Under the pieces are notes generated by a model. It made no database searches. It was not told the DNA's origin and saw nothing but the letters and a program-made list of their open reading frames with translations. From the NCBI RefSeq assembly GCF_009915765.1, contig NZ_JAABLQ010000002.1:434001-498000 (forward strand): 64,000 bases of DNA, in the 5' to 3' direction. Origin of the DNA: Pannonibacter sp. XCT-53 (GTDB lineage: Bacteria > Pseudomonadota > Alphaproteobacteria > Rhizobiales > Stappiaceae). Below are positions 49,340 to 58,443 of the stretch, piece after piece; position 1 is the stretch's first letter; each line of letters begins with the position of its first letter. Position numbers and translations under genes: made by a program.

Positions 49340-50811
49340 GCGACGGTCTCCGGCATGGCGGGGCGCGGGGTGCCCCAGAAATGGGCGGGCAGGGCCAGAT
49401 CGGCGCGGGCGCCGATGCGGTCGATCATGGCCTCGGCCTCGCGGTTGGCGTCAGCGATGATCGCGTCCTCGCTCACCTTCAGCGGCTTGCCACCCGAAAG
49501 GCAGAGTTCACCACCGACGATGACCGTGTCCACATCATTGCCATTGGCGAAGCACACGAGGCGGTGAACAACCATGTTGGCGGGGGCCAGATGCGGGCGG
49601 TCGAGGTTGACGGTGATGATGTCGGCGCGCTTGCCGGGCTCGAGCGAGCCGATCTCGGCCTCCATGCCGACGGCGCGCGCGGCGTCGATGGTGACCATCT
49701 CCAGCGCCTTGCCCTGCGGCAGGACGAGCGGATCACGGAAATGGCGGCGATGATAGTGCATGGCCTGCTGCATGTGGCGGAACATGTCGCCGGAGCGGTC
49801 CGGGGCGGTCGCATCCGACGCGATGGCAACCGTAGCACCGGCCTGCATCAGTTCGATGGCAGGGCAGCGGCCAAGGATCGAGGCAATGGCCGAGGGATTG
49901 TGGGCGATCCGGCTGTCGGTCGCCGCGACGATGGCGATTTCCTCGTCCGTCAGGTTGGTGGCGTGGGACAGCAGCGCATCCGGGCCGAGGAGGCCAAGTG
50001 CCTCGGCGCGCAGGACCGCGCCCCGGGTGTAGCCATCCTGGGTGAAGAGAACCCCGGCCTCGCGCGACAGGGCCCGGGTGCGCTGTGCCTGAGCGCAGGC
50101 GTCCGCAAAGTCGGCCGCTGACATCTTGTCCGCATGCTCGTCGCGCAGCACCGGATAGATCAGGGCCAGCCGGATGCGGCCGTCACCCGCGCCGTGCCAG
50201 CGGGCCAGCAAGGTTTGCGAGGTGGCGAGCTGGGTGGCGAAGTCGATGGATTTCGGATCCCGGTCGCCGTTGGCATAGAGGCGCGGATGCGGGGCGCGGG
50301 TCGGCCCGACGGCGACGATGGAGCGGGTGCCGACCTCCAGCACGCCCTCGATGTGGGCGCTGCCATAGACGGGATCGTCGCTGCGCAGGATCGTGTCACC
50401 GCCGCCCAGCAGCGAGACGCCGGTGGTGACGCCGAAGCGCAGTCGCTCGAGCGCGGCCAGCCGCGCCTCGGCATACCAGAATTCCGGCGTCGAGCCCGTG
50501 GTGTAGACCTCGCCGCAGATCTCCTCCCAGCGGTCGCCGCCATCCATGGCCATGGTCTTGATCAGGCCGTGGCCGGCATGGGCGTGGGCGTCGATGAAGC
50601 CGGGCAGGACGGCCTTGCCCGCGGTGTCGATGATCCGCTCCGCCGTCCAGGTCGCGGCGATGTCCGCCGCTGGACCGACGGCCAGGATCCGGCCATCCTT
50701 GATCGCGACGGCACCGTTCTCGATGATCTGGCGGGCCGGGTCCATCGGGATGACCCAGCCGCCGGTCAGGATCAGGTCGGCCTCGCTGCCCCCGGTCATG
50801 GTCCTGCTCAT
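49336..50811 (-). CDS. Metal-dependent amidohydrolase/deaminase-like protein
   Basis: A 491-residue protein of the SsnA/chlorohydrolase/deaminase type. HxH pair H76-H78 (GFIDAHAHAG), a later His in LSHATN and Asp in ASDATAPDRSGDMF are present. The strand-5 segment that normally reads H-x-A-E is FTQDGYTRG, so one metal ligand or catalytic residue may be absent or supplied differently. Likely role: ring opening or deamination of a cyclic amide in the same pathway as the racemase and hydantoinase. Overlaps both neighbours (ATGA). Confidence 0.85.
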   Translation of the reverse strand: MSRTMTGGSEADLILTGGWVIPMDPARQIIENGAVAIKDGRILAVGPAADIAATWTAERIIDTAGKAVLPGFIDAHAHAGHGLIKTMAMDGGDRWEEICGEVYTTGSTPEFWYAEARLAALERLRFGVTTGVSLLGGGDTILRSDDPVYGSAHIEGVLEVGTRSIVAVGPTRAPHPRLYANGDRDPKSIDFATQLATSQTLLARWHGAGDGRIRLALIYPVLRDEHADKMSAADFADACAQAQRTRALSREAGVLFTQDGYTRGAVLRAEALGLLGPDALLSHATNLTDEEIAIVAATDSRIAHNPSAIASILGRCPAIELMQAGATVAIASDATAPDRSGDMFRHMQQAMHYHRRHFRDPLVLPQGKALEMVTIDAARAVGMEAEIGSLEPGKRADIITVNLDRPHLAPANMVVHRLVCFANGNDVDTVIVGGELCLSGGKPLKVSEDAIIADANREAEAMIDRIGARADLALPAHFWGTPRPAMPETVA

Positions 50812-52259
50812 GCCGGCGCTCCGTCTTCCGGCAGCAGCGGCAGGGTGGCCGGGTCGATCACGCCGTCCTCGGGCATGATGAAGCCGGGGTGCGCGCCGCG
50901 CAGCGCTATGGTGCGGATCGGGTTGTAGAGCGTGAGCCAGGGCGGGTCGCGCTGCAGCTCGGCATAGGCCTCTTCGAGGATGTGCTGGCGGCGGCGATCA
51001 TCGGTCTCGGTGCGCGCGGCGTCGATCAGGCGCTCCACGGCCGGGTTGCGGTAGCCCTCCCACCAGGCGCCGGCAACGCGGCTGTCGATCTTCTCGTAGA
51101 GGATGCGGAAGGTGGAGAGGGGACTGGAATCGAAGACGCAGAGATCACGGATCTCCTTGCGCCGCACCATGTGGGCATAGGCCTCGCGGTCGGTGTGGTA
51201 GTGGACGTCAAGCCGCACGCCGAGCGGGGCCAGTTCACTTCCCAGGATCGCGGTCAGCCGCTCGGCTTCATCGGGCAGGCGCGTCGGGCAATCGACGGCG
51301 AGCGTCAGCCCGTCGGCGTGGCCGGCCTCCGCCAGCAGCGCCTGGGCCCTTGCCAGATCCGGCCCCTCGACCGGCGCGCGCCCGGCGCCGAAATGCAGGG
51401 GACTGACGAAGCCGTTGAGGGGCGTGGCCGCATCGGGCACCACCTCGCGGATGATGCGGGTGCGGTCGATGGCCAGCGACAGGGCGCGCCGCACCCTTGC
51501 GTCGGCCAGCGGGCCTTTGGCGGCATTGAGCAGATAGATGATGCAGACGGGGATCGTGAAGCGCTTGAACTGCACGCCCGCCGGAGGCCTGGCATTGACC
51601 AGCGGCTGCGGAATGGAATTGGCGAGCGCGGCCCGGCCATCGGCCACCATGGCCAGCCGGCGCACGGGATCCGCCTCCAGCCGGAAGCGCAGGGTCGCGT
51701 TTTTCGCCGGCGTTCCGAACCAGTCGGGATTGCGGCGGGCGATCACCTCGCCCTCGCCGATGCTCTCGCAGATGTAGGCGCCGGTGCCGCAGATCGCGGT
51801 GCGGTCCCCGGCATCCAGACGCGGGAAGGCCGAAGGCGCGACGATGAAGCCCTGCACCAGCACATCGAGAAGGTCGGCCATCGGGCGCGCAAGATGCACG
51901 GTCAGGATCTGGCCCTCGGCGTGAAGGCGTGCCCCGCCGAGATATTGCCGCCAGACAGCGGGCGAGCCCAGCGTGTAGCCCTTGTCCTCGCGGGCCATGC
52001 GGTCCAGCGAGGCGGCGACGACCGCCGCGTCGCAGGGGCTGCCATCGTGAAAGCGGACGCCGGGGCGGATGATGAAGGTCCAGGTGCGCGCATCCGGCTC
52101 CACGGACCAGGTCTCGGCCAGATGCGGGACATAGCCTGTGTCCGTGCGGCGGACCAGCGTGTCGTAGAAGGCCTGATAGAGGGTCAGCTCGTCGTTGGCA
52201 TCGGTGCAGTCGTGCGGGTCGCCGAGCGGCAGGCGGGGAAGGGCGATGGTCGTGGTCAT
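50808..52259 (-). CDS. Family 5 binding-protein homologue without signal peptide
   Basis: A 483-residue protein with all main family 5 landmarks (LTLYQAFYDTLVRR, LAETWSVEPDARTWTFIIRPGVRFHDG, RRALSLAIDRTRI), but starting MTTTIALPRLPLGDPHDC with no signal peptide; an upstream ATG at 52304 adds 15 polar residues and no signal either. It is encoded directly after the two importer ATPases, although the operon already has a normal binding protein at 56274. It could be a cytoplasmic sensor (as the family 5 domain of SgrR) or chaperone for the imported ligand. Confidence 0.82.
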   Translation of the reverse strand: MTTTIALPRLPLGDPHDCTDANDELTLYQAFYDTLVRRTDTGYVPHLAETWSVEPDARTWTFIIRPGVRFHDGSPCDAAVVAASLDRMAREDKGYTLGSPAVWRQYLGGARLHAEGQILTVHLARPMADLLDVLVQGFIVAPSAFPRLDAGDRTAICGTGAYICESIGEGEVIARRNPDWFGTPAKNATLRFRLEADPVRRLAMVADGRAALANSIPQPLVNARPPAGVQFKRFTIPVCIIYLLNAAKGPLADARVRRALSLAIDRTRIIREVVPDAATPLNGFVSPLHFGAGRAPVEGPDLARAQALLAEAGHADGLTLAVDCPTRLPDEAERLTAILGSELAPLGVRLDVHYHTDREAYAHMVRRKEIRDLCVFDSSPLSTFRILYEKIDSRVAGAWWEGYRNPAVERLIDAARTETDDRRRQHILEEAYAELQRDPPWLTLYNPIRTIALRGAHPGFIMPEDGVIDPATLPLLPEDGAPA

Positions 52260-52260
52260 G

Positions 52261-53283
52261 TCAGGCTCTGTCGCGATCCGGTTCGTCGGTGAGATGGCAG
52301 GCAACCTCGGCGCCCCCGCCGACGGGCTTCAGGGTTGGCCGCTCGAGGCGGCAGCGCTCGAAGGCGAGCGGGCAGCGGGTGCGGAAGCAGCAGCCCGAGG
52401 GCAGGTCGAGGGCCGAGGGCACCTCGCCCTTCAGCTCGATCTCCGGCCGGCTGCGGGTCTTCTCGATGGAGGGCGCGGCCGAGAGCAGCGCCCGCGTGTA
52501 GGGATGGCGCGGGGCGGAGAAGATGTGCTCGCGCGGGCCGGTCTCGACGAGGAAGCCAAGATACATGACGCCGACGCGGTCGGCGATGTGATGCACCACC
52601 GACAGGTCATGGCTGATGAAGAGATAGGCGAGCCCGAACTCGTCGCGCAGGTCCATCATCAGGTTGAGGATCTGCGCCTGGATCGACACGTCGAGGGCGG
52701 AGACCGGCTCGTCGGCGATGATGAGGCCCGGGTTGACCGACAGCGCCCGGGCGATGCCGATGCGCTGGCGCTGGCCGCCGGAGAACTGGTGCGGATAGCG
52801 GCCGGCGTGTTCGGTGTTGAGGCCGACCTTGGCCAGCAGCGCCAGCGTGCGCTCGGCCACCTCGCGGCGGGCCGCGGCGCCGGTCGTCTGTTCCAGAAGC
52901 GGTTCGGCGACGATGTCGCGGACGCGCTGGCGCGGGTTCAGCGAGGCGTAAGGGTCCTGGAAGATCATCTGCATGCGCGAGCGCACGGGCAAAAGCTCGC
53001 GGACGCCATAGCCGGCGATGTCCTCGCCCTCGATGCGGATCGTGCCGCCGGTCGGGCGGTAGATGCGGGCGATGGTCTTGGCGACGGTGGACTTGCCGCA
53101 ACCGGACTCGCCCACCAGCGCCATCACCTCGCCCCTGGCGATGCGGAAGCTGACGCCGTTGACGGCCTTCACCCGCTTGTCGGGGAAGGAGAGGCGCCCC
53201 TTGTCGAAGCGCATGCGCTCTAGCAGCGAGCCGCCGAGCCGGAATTCCTGGGTGAGGTTCTCGACCTCGAGCATCGCCGTCAT
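52261..53283 (-). CDS. DppF-type ABC importer ATPase (second importer)
   Basis: A 340-residue ATPase; ATG at 53283 overlaps the upstream stop. Walker A (GESGCGKST), IFQDPYASLNPRQ, signature (FSGGQRQRIGIARAL), Walker B (LIIADEPVSALDV) and the Cys-containing tail GCCFRTRCPLAFERCRLERP. Works with the neighbouring DppD-type ATPase on the permeases at 54323 and 55200. Confidence 0.92.
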   Translation of the reverse strand: MTAMLEVENLTQEFRLGGSLLERMRFDKGRLSFPDKRVKAVNGVSFRIARGEVMALVGESGCGKSTVAKTIARIYRPTGGTIRIEGEDIAGYGVRELLPVRSRMQMIFQDPYASLNPRQRVRDIVAEPLLEQTTGAAARREVAERTLALLAKVGLNTEHAGRYPHQFSGGQRQRIGIARALSVNPGLIIADEPVSALDVSIQAQILNLMMDLRDEFGLAYLFISHDLSVVHHIADRVGVMYLGFLVETGPREHIFSAPRHPYTRALLSAAPSIEKTRSRPEIELKGEVPSALDLPSGCCFRTRCPLAFERCRLERPTLKPVGGGAEVACHLTDEPDRDRA

Positions 53284-54326
53284 CGGCTGTCTCCCTCGGT
53301 CAGGGGAAAGTGGCAGGCATGGGCGCGGTCGCCCTGAACGACCAGCTCCGGCACCCGCTCGCCGCACAGGGCCTCAGCGCGGAAGCAGCGGTCCTTGAAG
53401 CTGCAGCCCTTCGGCAGCTTGCGGATGTCCGGCACCGCGCCGGGGATCTGCTTCAGCCGCGGCTGGCGATGGGCCGGGTCGGGAATGGAATCGATCAGGC
53501 CGCGCGTGTAGGGATGCGCCGGCCGGCGGATGACGTCATCGGTCGGGCCGCGTTCCACCACCTTGCCGCAGTAGAGGACCGTGATGTGGTCCGCCATCTC
53601 GGAAACGACGGCAAGGTCATGGGTGACGAGGATCATCGCCGTGCCGTTGTCGCGGATCTGCCGGCGCATGAGCTTCAGGATCTGCGCCTGGATCGTGACG
53701 TCGAGCGCCGTGGTCGGCTCGTCGGCGATGACAAGCTTCGGCCGGGCCAGCATGGCGATGGCAATGACGACGCGCTGGCGCATGCCGCCGGAGAACTGGT
53801 GCGGATAGGCCGACAGACGGTCGGCCGCACGGGAAATGCCGACGCTTTCCAGCATCTCGATGCAGCGGGCGCGGCGCGCGGCCGCGTCCAGACCGGTGTG
53901 CAGCTGCAGCATCTCGTCCATCTGCCGGCCGACCGTGTGCAGCGGATTGAGCGAGGTCATCGGGTCCTGGAACACCATGGCGATGTCCCGGCCCCGGATC
54001 TGGCGCAGCTCGGCCTCGGACAGGCCGGCAAGGTTGCGGCCCTCGAACAGGATGCGGCCATCCTCGATGCGGCCCGGCGGGTCGATCAGGCCGAGGATCG
54101 AGAAGCCGACGACCGACTTGCCGCCGCCGCTCTCGCCGACGAGCCCCATGATCTCGCCGGGGCGGAGGGCAAAGCTGACGCCATCGACGGCCTTCACCGT
54201 GCCGGAGAAGGTGTGGAACCAGGTGCGCAGCCCTTCGACGGCCAGCAGCGGGGCGCCGGTCCTTGCGGGGATCTCGCCATGTGTCTCTTTGGGGGAGACC
54301 GCTTCAAGTGCAGGTGTTGCGGTCAT
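53280..54326 (-). CDS. DppD-type ABC importer ATPase (second importer)
   Basis: A 348-residue ATPase from the ATG at 54326, which overlaps the permease stop (ATGA); the frame extends further upstream without meaning. Walker A is GESGGGKS (the usual Ser/Ala-Gly replaced by Gly-Gly), then VFQDPMTSLNPLH, signature (FSGGMRQRVVIAIAM), Walker B (LVIADEPTTALDV) and the Cys tail GCSFKDRCFRAEALCGERVP. Confidence 0.92.
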   Translation of the reverse strand: MTATPALEAVSPKETHGEIPARTGAPLLAVEGLRTWFHTFSGTVKAVDGVSFALRPGEIMGLVGESGGGKSVVGFSILGLIDPPGRIEDGRILFEGRNLAGLSEAELRQIRGRDIAMVFQDPMTSLNPLHTVGRQMDEMLQLHTGLDAAARRARCIEMLESVGISRAADRLSAYPHQFSGGMRQRVVIAIAMLARPKLVIADEPTTALDVTIQAQILKLMRRQIRDNGTAMILVTHDLAVVSEMADHITVLYCGKVVERGPTDDVIRRPAHPYTRGLIDSIPDPAHRQPRLKQIPGAVPDIRKLPKGCSFKDRCFRAEALCGERVPELVVQGDRAHACHFPLTEGDSR

Positions 54327-55198
54327 TTCAGCCTCGGATTGAGCTCGTCGCGCAGGAAGTCGCCGAACAGGTTGATGCCGAAGACAAGGGCCATGATGAC
54401 GATGCCGGGGAAGACGGAGGTCCACCACAGGCCGGAGAACAGCACGTCGAAGCCGTTCTTGATCAGGAGGCCGAGCGAGGGTTCGGTGATCGGCACGCCG
54501 ACGCCGAGGAAGGACAGGCTGGCCTCGATCAGGATGAAGGTGCCGACCTGGACGGTTGCCACCACGATCAGCGGCGTCATGACATTGGGCAGGATGTGGC
54601 GGCGGATGATCTTGCCGTCGCGCAGGCCGGCGACGCGGGCGGCCTGGATGTATTCCTTCTGCACCTCGGACAGGGTCGAGCCGCGAACCGTGCGGGCATA
54701 GACGACCCAGCCGACGGCGGTGAGCGAGATCAGCACCTTGTCGATGCCCGTGCCGAAGGCCGACATCAGGAACAGGGCGATGAGCATCGAGGGAAACGAC
54801 AGCTGGATGTCGGCGATGCGCATGATGACCGCATCGAGCCGGCCGCCGTAGAAGCCGGCGAGCAGCCCCAGGGTGGTGCCGATGACGCAGGACATGGCCA
54901 TGGCGCTGAGGCCGATCAGCACCGACACGCGGGTGCCATAGAGGATGCCGGCCAGCACGTCGCGGCCCTGGCCGTCGGTGCCGAAGGGAAAGCGGGCCTC
55001 GCCGCCCTCCAGCCACATGGGCGGCTTGAAGGCATCCATCAGGTCGAGCTGGGCGATGTCGTAGGGGTTCTGCGCCACCATCAGCGGTCCGGCGACGACG
55101 ATCAGCGCGAAGACGACCAGGATCAGGCTGCCGGCGATGGCGGAGGCATTGCGCTTGTAGTTGTGAACGAATTCGGAGGAGAGGAAGCCCGCTGCCAT
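54323..55198 (-). CDS. DppC-type ABC importer permease (second importer)
   Basis: A 291-residue permease: TM1 SAIAGSLILVVFALIVVAGP, FGTDGQGRDVLAGILYGTRVS, coupling motif EYIQAARVAGLRDGKIIRRHIL. One base separates it from the DppB-type gene. Confidence 0.92.
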   Translation of the reverse strand: MAAGFLSSEFVHNYKRNASAIAGSLILVVFALIVVAGPLMVAQNPYDIAQLDLMDAFKPPMWLEGGEARFPFGTDGQGRDVLAGILYGTRVSVLIGLSAMAMSCVIGTTLGLLAGFYGGRLDAVIMRIADIQLSFPSMLIALFLMSAFGTGIDKVLISLTAVGWVVYARTVRGSTLSEVQKEYIQAARVAGLRDGKIIRRHILPNVMTPLIVVATVQVGTFILIEASLSFLGVGVPITEPSLGLLIKNGFDVLFSGLWWTSVFPGIVIMALVFGINLFGDFLRDELNPRLK

Positions 55199-55199
55199 G

Positions 55200-56165
55200 T
55201 CATTTCACCGTGATGCGCGGGTCGATCCACGTGTAGATGATGTCGACCAGGAAGTTGATGACGACGAAGAGCACGGCCACGAGCATCAGGTAGACGACGA
55301 TGACGGGCCGGTCGGCGCGGTAGATGGAATCGATCAGCAGCTTGCCGAGGCCCGGCCAGGCGAAGATCGTTTCCGTGATGGTGGCGAAGGCGATCAGGTC
55401 GCCGAGCTGCAGGCCGAAGATGGTGACGACCGGGATCATGGCATTGCGCAGGCCGTGGCCGTAGAGCATGCCGCGCCGCGACACGCCCTTGGCCCTTGCG
55501 AACTTGATATAGTCCTGGCGCATCACCTCCATCATGCCGGCGCGCGTCATGCGCAGGATGATGGCCATGGTGCCGAGCGACAGGGTGAGGGCGGGCAGAA
55601 GGATGTGATGCCAGCCGTCACCGGTCAGGAGCGAGGTGCGGAACCAGCCGAGATCGACCGTGTCGCCCCGGCCGGAGGAGGGGAACATCTGCCACTGCAC
55701 GGCGAGCAGGAAGATCAGCATCATGCCGACCCAGAAGCTGGGCAGCGAGATGCCGAGGAGCGAGGCCGACATGATCGCCCGCGAGCTGGCGCGGTTCGGA
55801 TTGGCCCCGGCGTAGACGCCGAGCGGAATGGCGACGACGGCAGCCAGGACGATGGCGACCAGCACGATCTCGAAGGTGGCCGGCAGACGCTCGAGGATCA
55901 GGTCCAGCGCGGGCTGGCGATAGACATAGGAGCGGCCGAAGTCCCCCTGCAGGATGCCTTTCAGGAAGATGAGATATTGCTCGAGCAGCGAGCGGTTCAG
56001 ACCGAGGATTTCCCGCGCCTGGGCAATCTCGGCTTCGGTGGAGTCGATCGGGATGACCATGAACACCGGATCACCGGTGAAGCTCATCATCAGGAACACG
56101 ATCACCGAGACGATCCACAGCACGAAGATCATCTGCAACAGACGTTTGATGGTGTAGCCAAGCAC
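55200..56165 (-). CDS. DppB-type ABC importer permease (second importer)
   Basis: A 321-residue permease (MLGYTIKRLLQMIFVLWIVS) with FGRSYVYRQPALDLILERLP and the coupling motif DYIKFARAKGVSRRGMLYGHGL. A 108-bp gap with a hairpin separates it from the binding-protein gene upstream. Confidence 0.92.
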   Translation of the reverse strand: MLGYTIKRLLQMIFVLWIVSVIVFLMMSFTGDPVFMVIPIDSTEAEIAQAREILGLNRSLLEQYLIFLKGILQGDFGRSYVYRQPALDLILERLPATFEIVLVAIVLAAVVAIPLGVYAGANPNRASSRAIMSASLLGISLPSFWVGMMLIFLLAVQWQMFPSSGRGDTVDLGWFRTSLLTGDGWHHILLPALTLSLGTMAIILRMTRAGMMEVMRQDYIKFARAKGVSRRGMLYGHGLRNAMIPVVTIFGLQLGDLIAFATITETIFAWPGLGKLLIDSIYRADRPVIVVYLMLVAVLFVVINFLVDIIYTWIDPRITVK

Positions 56166-56220
56166 GCGCCAGTTCCTTCATCCGGCAGGGCGCCGGGAGG
56201 GCAGGGAAGGGCAGGAAGGG

Positions 56221-56250
56221 GGCAGGAGGCGTGTGGAGCCGCCTCCTGCC
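56221..56250 (-). terminator. Hairpin between binding protein and permease genes (second importer)
   Basis: GGCAGGAGGCG pairs with CGCCTCCTGCC around an 8-base loop, placed 24 bp after the binding-protein stop. No T-run on the minus strand, so it more likely stabilises the upstream mRNA than terminates. Same design as at 42552 in the first importer. Confidence 0.6.
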
Positions 56251-56273
56251 GGACCGGACAAGCCTGACGCGGC

Positions 56274-57821
56274 TTAGTCCTTCACGTCGAGCTCGTAGGC
56301 CCAGATGAACTTGTCGGTCCGGGGCTTGAAGTCGACGCCGTTGCGGACGGCGTAGATGTCCTGCTCGTAGTGGACCGGGATCATCGGGATGTCCTTGAGG
56401 AGAAGCTCGGTCACCTTCTGCAGGTGGGCGTCACGCTCCTCGACGCGCGGGGTGCTGTCGGCCTTGTCGATGAGGGCATCCACCTCCGGATTGGAGTAGG
56501 AGCCGCGGTTGACCTGGCCGTAGCCTTCCTTCTTGCCGCGGCTGTAGAACATGACGCTGTACATGGAACCGGCGTCGCCCGAGGGCACGTCCCAGCCGGA
56601 CATGATGAAGCTGGAGTTGTCGGACGGCACGCGGATGTAGCCGAAGAAGTTGGACTTCGGCATCAGGTTCAGCTTCACCGTGACGTTGATCTTGGCGAGC
56701 ATCGAGGCCAGCGCCTGGGCGATCTGGGCATCGTTGACATAGCGGTTGTTGGTGGCGTCCAGCGTCAGCGTGAAGCCGTTCGGGTAGCCGGCCTCGGCCA
56801 TCAGCGCCTTGGCCTTCTCCACGTCGAAGGGATACATCTGGCGGAAGTCGGCGCCGTCGAGATGGCCGATGTGGCTCGCCGGCACATACTGGGCCGAGGG
56901 CGTCGACAGGCCGTTCATGATGGCGCGCGACAGGGTGGTGACGTCGATGGCGCGGGCCATCGCCTCGCGCACGCGCTGGTCCGTCATCGGGTTCTTGCCC
57001 TCGATGGTCGGGCTCTTCTCGCGCATGTCGAGGGCCAGCACCAGGTTCAGGAGGCTCGGACGGGTCACGACCTCGAAGCCTTCGGTTTCCTTGACGCGGG
57101 CGACGTCGCGCACGGCCAGATCCTGCACGATGTCCAGCTCGCCGGTCAGGAGCGCCGCCGTGCGGGTGGCCGGGTTGGTGATCGGACGGAAGGTGACCTT
57201 GTCGACCTTGGCTTCGCCCATGTAGTAGCCGTCGAAGGCTTCCAGGACGATGCGGTCTTCCTTGACCCACTCGCCGAGCTTGTAGGGGCCGGTGCCGACG
57301 GGCTGGATGTCGATGGCGTCGCCGACCTTCTTCACATGGTCTTCCGACATGATCAGGATCGCGGCCAGATCATTGGGCAGGGCCGCATAGGGGCGGAAGG
57401 TCTTGATCTCGACCGTGCGGTCGTCGATGGCGCGGAAGCTCTCGATGTTGGCGGCAAGGTTCGCCATCAGCGACTTCTTCAGGCGCTCGAGCGTGAAGAC
57501 CACGTCGGAGGCCTTCAGCGTGTCACCGTCATGGAACTTCACGCCGTCGCGCAGGGTGAAGACCCAGGTCGTGTCATCGGCCAGCTTCCAGCTCTCGGCG
57601 AGGCCCGGACCGAACTCCAGATCCGCGCTGCGGCGCACCAGCGGATCGTAGAGGTGGTAGTACATGATGTTGGAGCTGAGCTCCTCGCCGGCCTGCGGGT
57701 CCATGTGGACGGCGTCCGACGTCAGGCCGATGGTGATGTCCTTGGCGAGGGCGCCCGAGCTGGCGAGCGCGATCATGGCGGCGGAGGCAAGCAGCCTCCG
57801 GATGTTGGCATTGATGGTCAT
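56274..57821 (-). CDS. Family 5 periplasmic binding protein (second importer)
   Basis: A 515-residue protein from the ATG at 57821. Signal peptide to about residue 26 (SSGALA-KD), then ITIGLTSDAVHMDPQAGEE, LRDGVKFHDGDTLKASDVV and REAMARAIDVTTL, all family 5 features. The frame continues upstream to 58070, but that part overlaps the VOC gene and is not coding. Supplies substrate to the permeases at 55200 and 54323. Confidence 0.92.
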   Translation of the reverse strand: MTINANIRRLLASAAMIALASSGALAKDITIGLTSDAVHMDPQAGEELSSNIMYYHLYDPLVRRSADLEFGPGLAESWKLADDTTWVFTLRDGVKFHDGDTLKASDVVFTLERLKKSLMANLAANIESFRAIDDRTVEIKTFRPYAALPNDLAAILIMSEDHVKKVGDAIDIQPVGTGPYKLGEWVKEDRIVLEAFDGYYMGEAKVDKVTFRPITNPATRTAALLTGELDIVQDLAVRDVARVKETEGFEVVTRPSLLNLVLALDMREKSPTIEGKNPMTDQRVREAMARAIDVTTLSRAIMNGLSTPSAQYVPASHIGHLDGADFRQMYPFDVEKAKALMAEAGYPNGFTLTLDATNNRYVNDAQIAQALASMLAKINVTVKLNLMPKSNFFGYIRVPSDNSSFIMSGWDVPSGDAGSMYSVMFYSRGKKEGYGQVNRGSYSNPEVDALIDKADSTPRVEERDAHLQKVTELLLKDIPMIPVHYEQDIYAVRNGVDFKPRTDKFIWAYELDVKD

Positions 57822-57924
57822 TGGCTGATCTCCACTGGTGGGTGCGGGGCGGTTGGTGCCCTCGTTCTGGGTCTGGCGGGGGCCAGGTGCCCGGCCCGCG
57901 CGGGGCCGGGGCAAACGCAAGGCG

Positions 57925-58323
57925 TCAGGCGAGAACCGACTGGATCTCGATCTGGTAACCTTCCGGATCGTTGAAGACGAAGGCGCGGATGCCGAGCGAG
58001 GGGCTGTCCTTCGGGGCGCTGAGGCCGGTGACGTTGCAGCTCGCGGCCCAGGCATGCCAGGCGTCGACATCGCTCACCCGCAGGCAGACCTGCACCGGCT
58101 TCGGGTCGGCGGCGCGATGCGAGCCGCGGGTCTCGTCGACGAGGCCGACATGGGCGGTTCCGCCGAGGCGGTAGATCTTCGACCAGCCCTGATCAATGGC
58201 CAGCTCGACGCCGAGCACATGCTCGTAGAAGGCCATCGCCCGGGGCAGGTCGCGGTAATACAGAAAGGTCACGGTCAGCAGCGGGTCGCCCTCGGGGCGC
58301 CGCACGGCAGTCGGTTCGGTCAT
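57925..58323 (-). CDS. VOC-family (glyoxalase/bleomycin-resistance-like) protein
   Basis: A 132-residue protein started at the ATG at 58323 (MTEPTAVRRPEGDPLLTVTF). Pattern FLYYRDLPRAMAFYEHVLGVELAIDQG, LRVSDVDAWHAWAASC and VFNDPEGYQIEIQS is typical of a single VOC domain; the final Glu in QIEIQ could bind metal. It heads the eleven-gene operon, 103 bp before the binding-protein gene. Possible isomerase, epimerase or dioxygenase-type step on the imported compound. Confidence 0.8.
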   Translation of the reverse strand: MTEPTAVRRPEGDPLLTVTFLYYRDLPRAMAFYEHVLGVELAIDQGWSKIYRLGGTAHVGLVDETRGSHRAADPKPVQVCLRVSDVDAWHAWAASCNVTGLSAPKDSPSLGIRAFVFNDPEGYQIEIQSVLA

Positions 58324-58354
58324 GGAGGGGAAGTCTCCCGCTTGAATGCATGCC

Positions 58355-58368
58355 GATGGTATACCGTC
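58355..58368. promoter_or_regulatory. GGTATACC palindrome, candidate GntR operator
   Basis: GATGGTATACCGTC is a near-perfect dyad with an 8-bp GGTATACC core, 32 bp upstream of the VOC start. It resembles operators of FCD-type GntR regulators and the site at 59325. Confidence 0.5.
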
Positions 58369-58443
58369 AGAATGCAGAGTCAACGGGCAACTGTGATCAC
58401 AGCGCCGAAATGCGCCGGCTCAGGGTCTGGGGTTGCGGCGGGA

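Noticed and set aside
52259..52304. Upstream ATG at 52304 as start of the binding-protein homologue
   Set aside because: It would overlap the ATPase gene by 44 bp and adds only polar residues without a signal peptide; the ATG at 52259 directly follows the upstream stop.
57822..58070. Extended N-terminus of the second importer's binding protein
   Set aside because: The extension is Arg/Pro-rich, overlaps the VOC gene, and would bury the clear signal peptide that starts at 57821.
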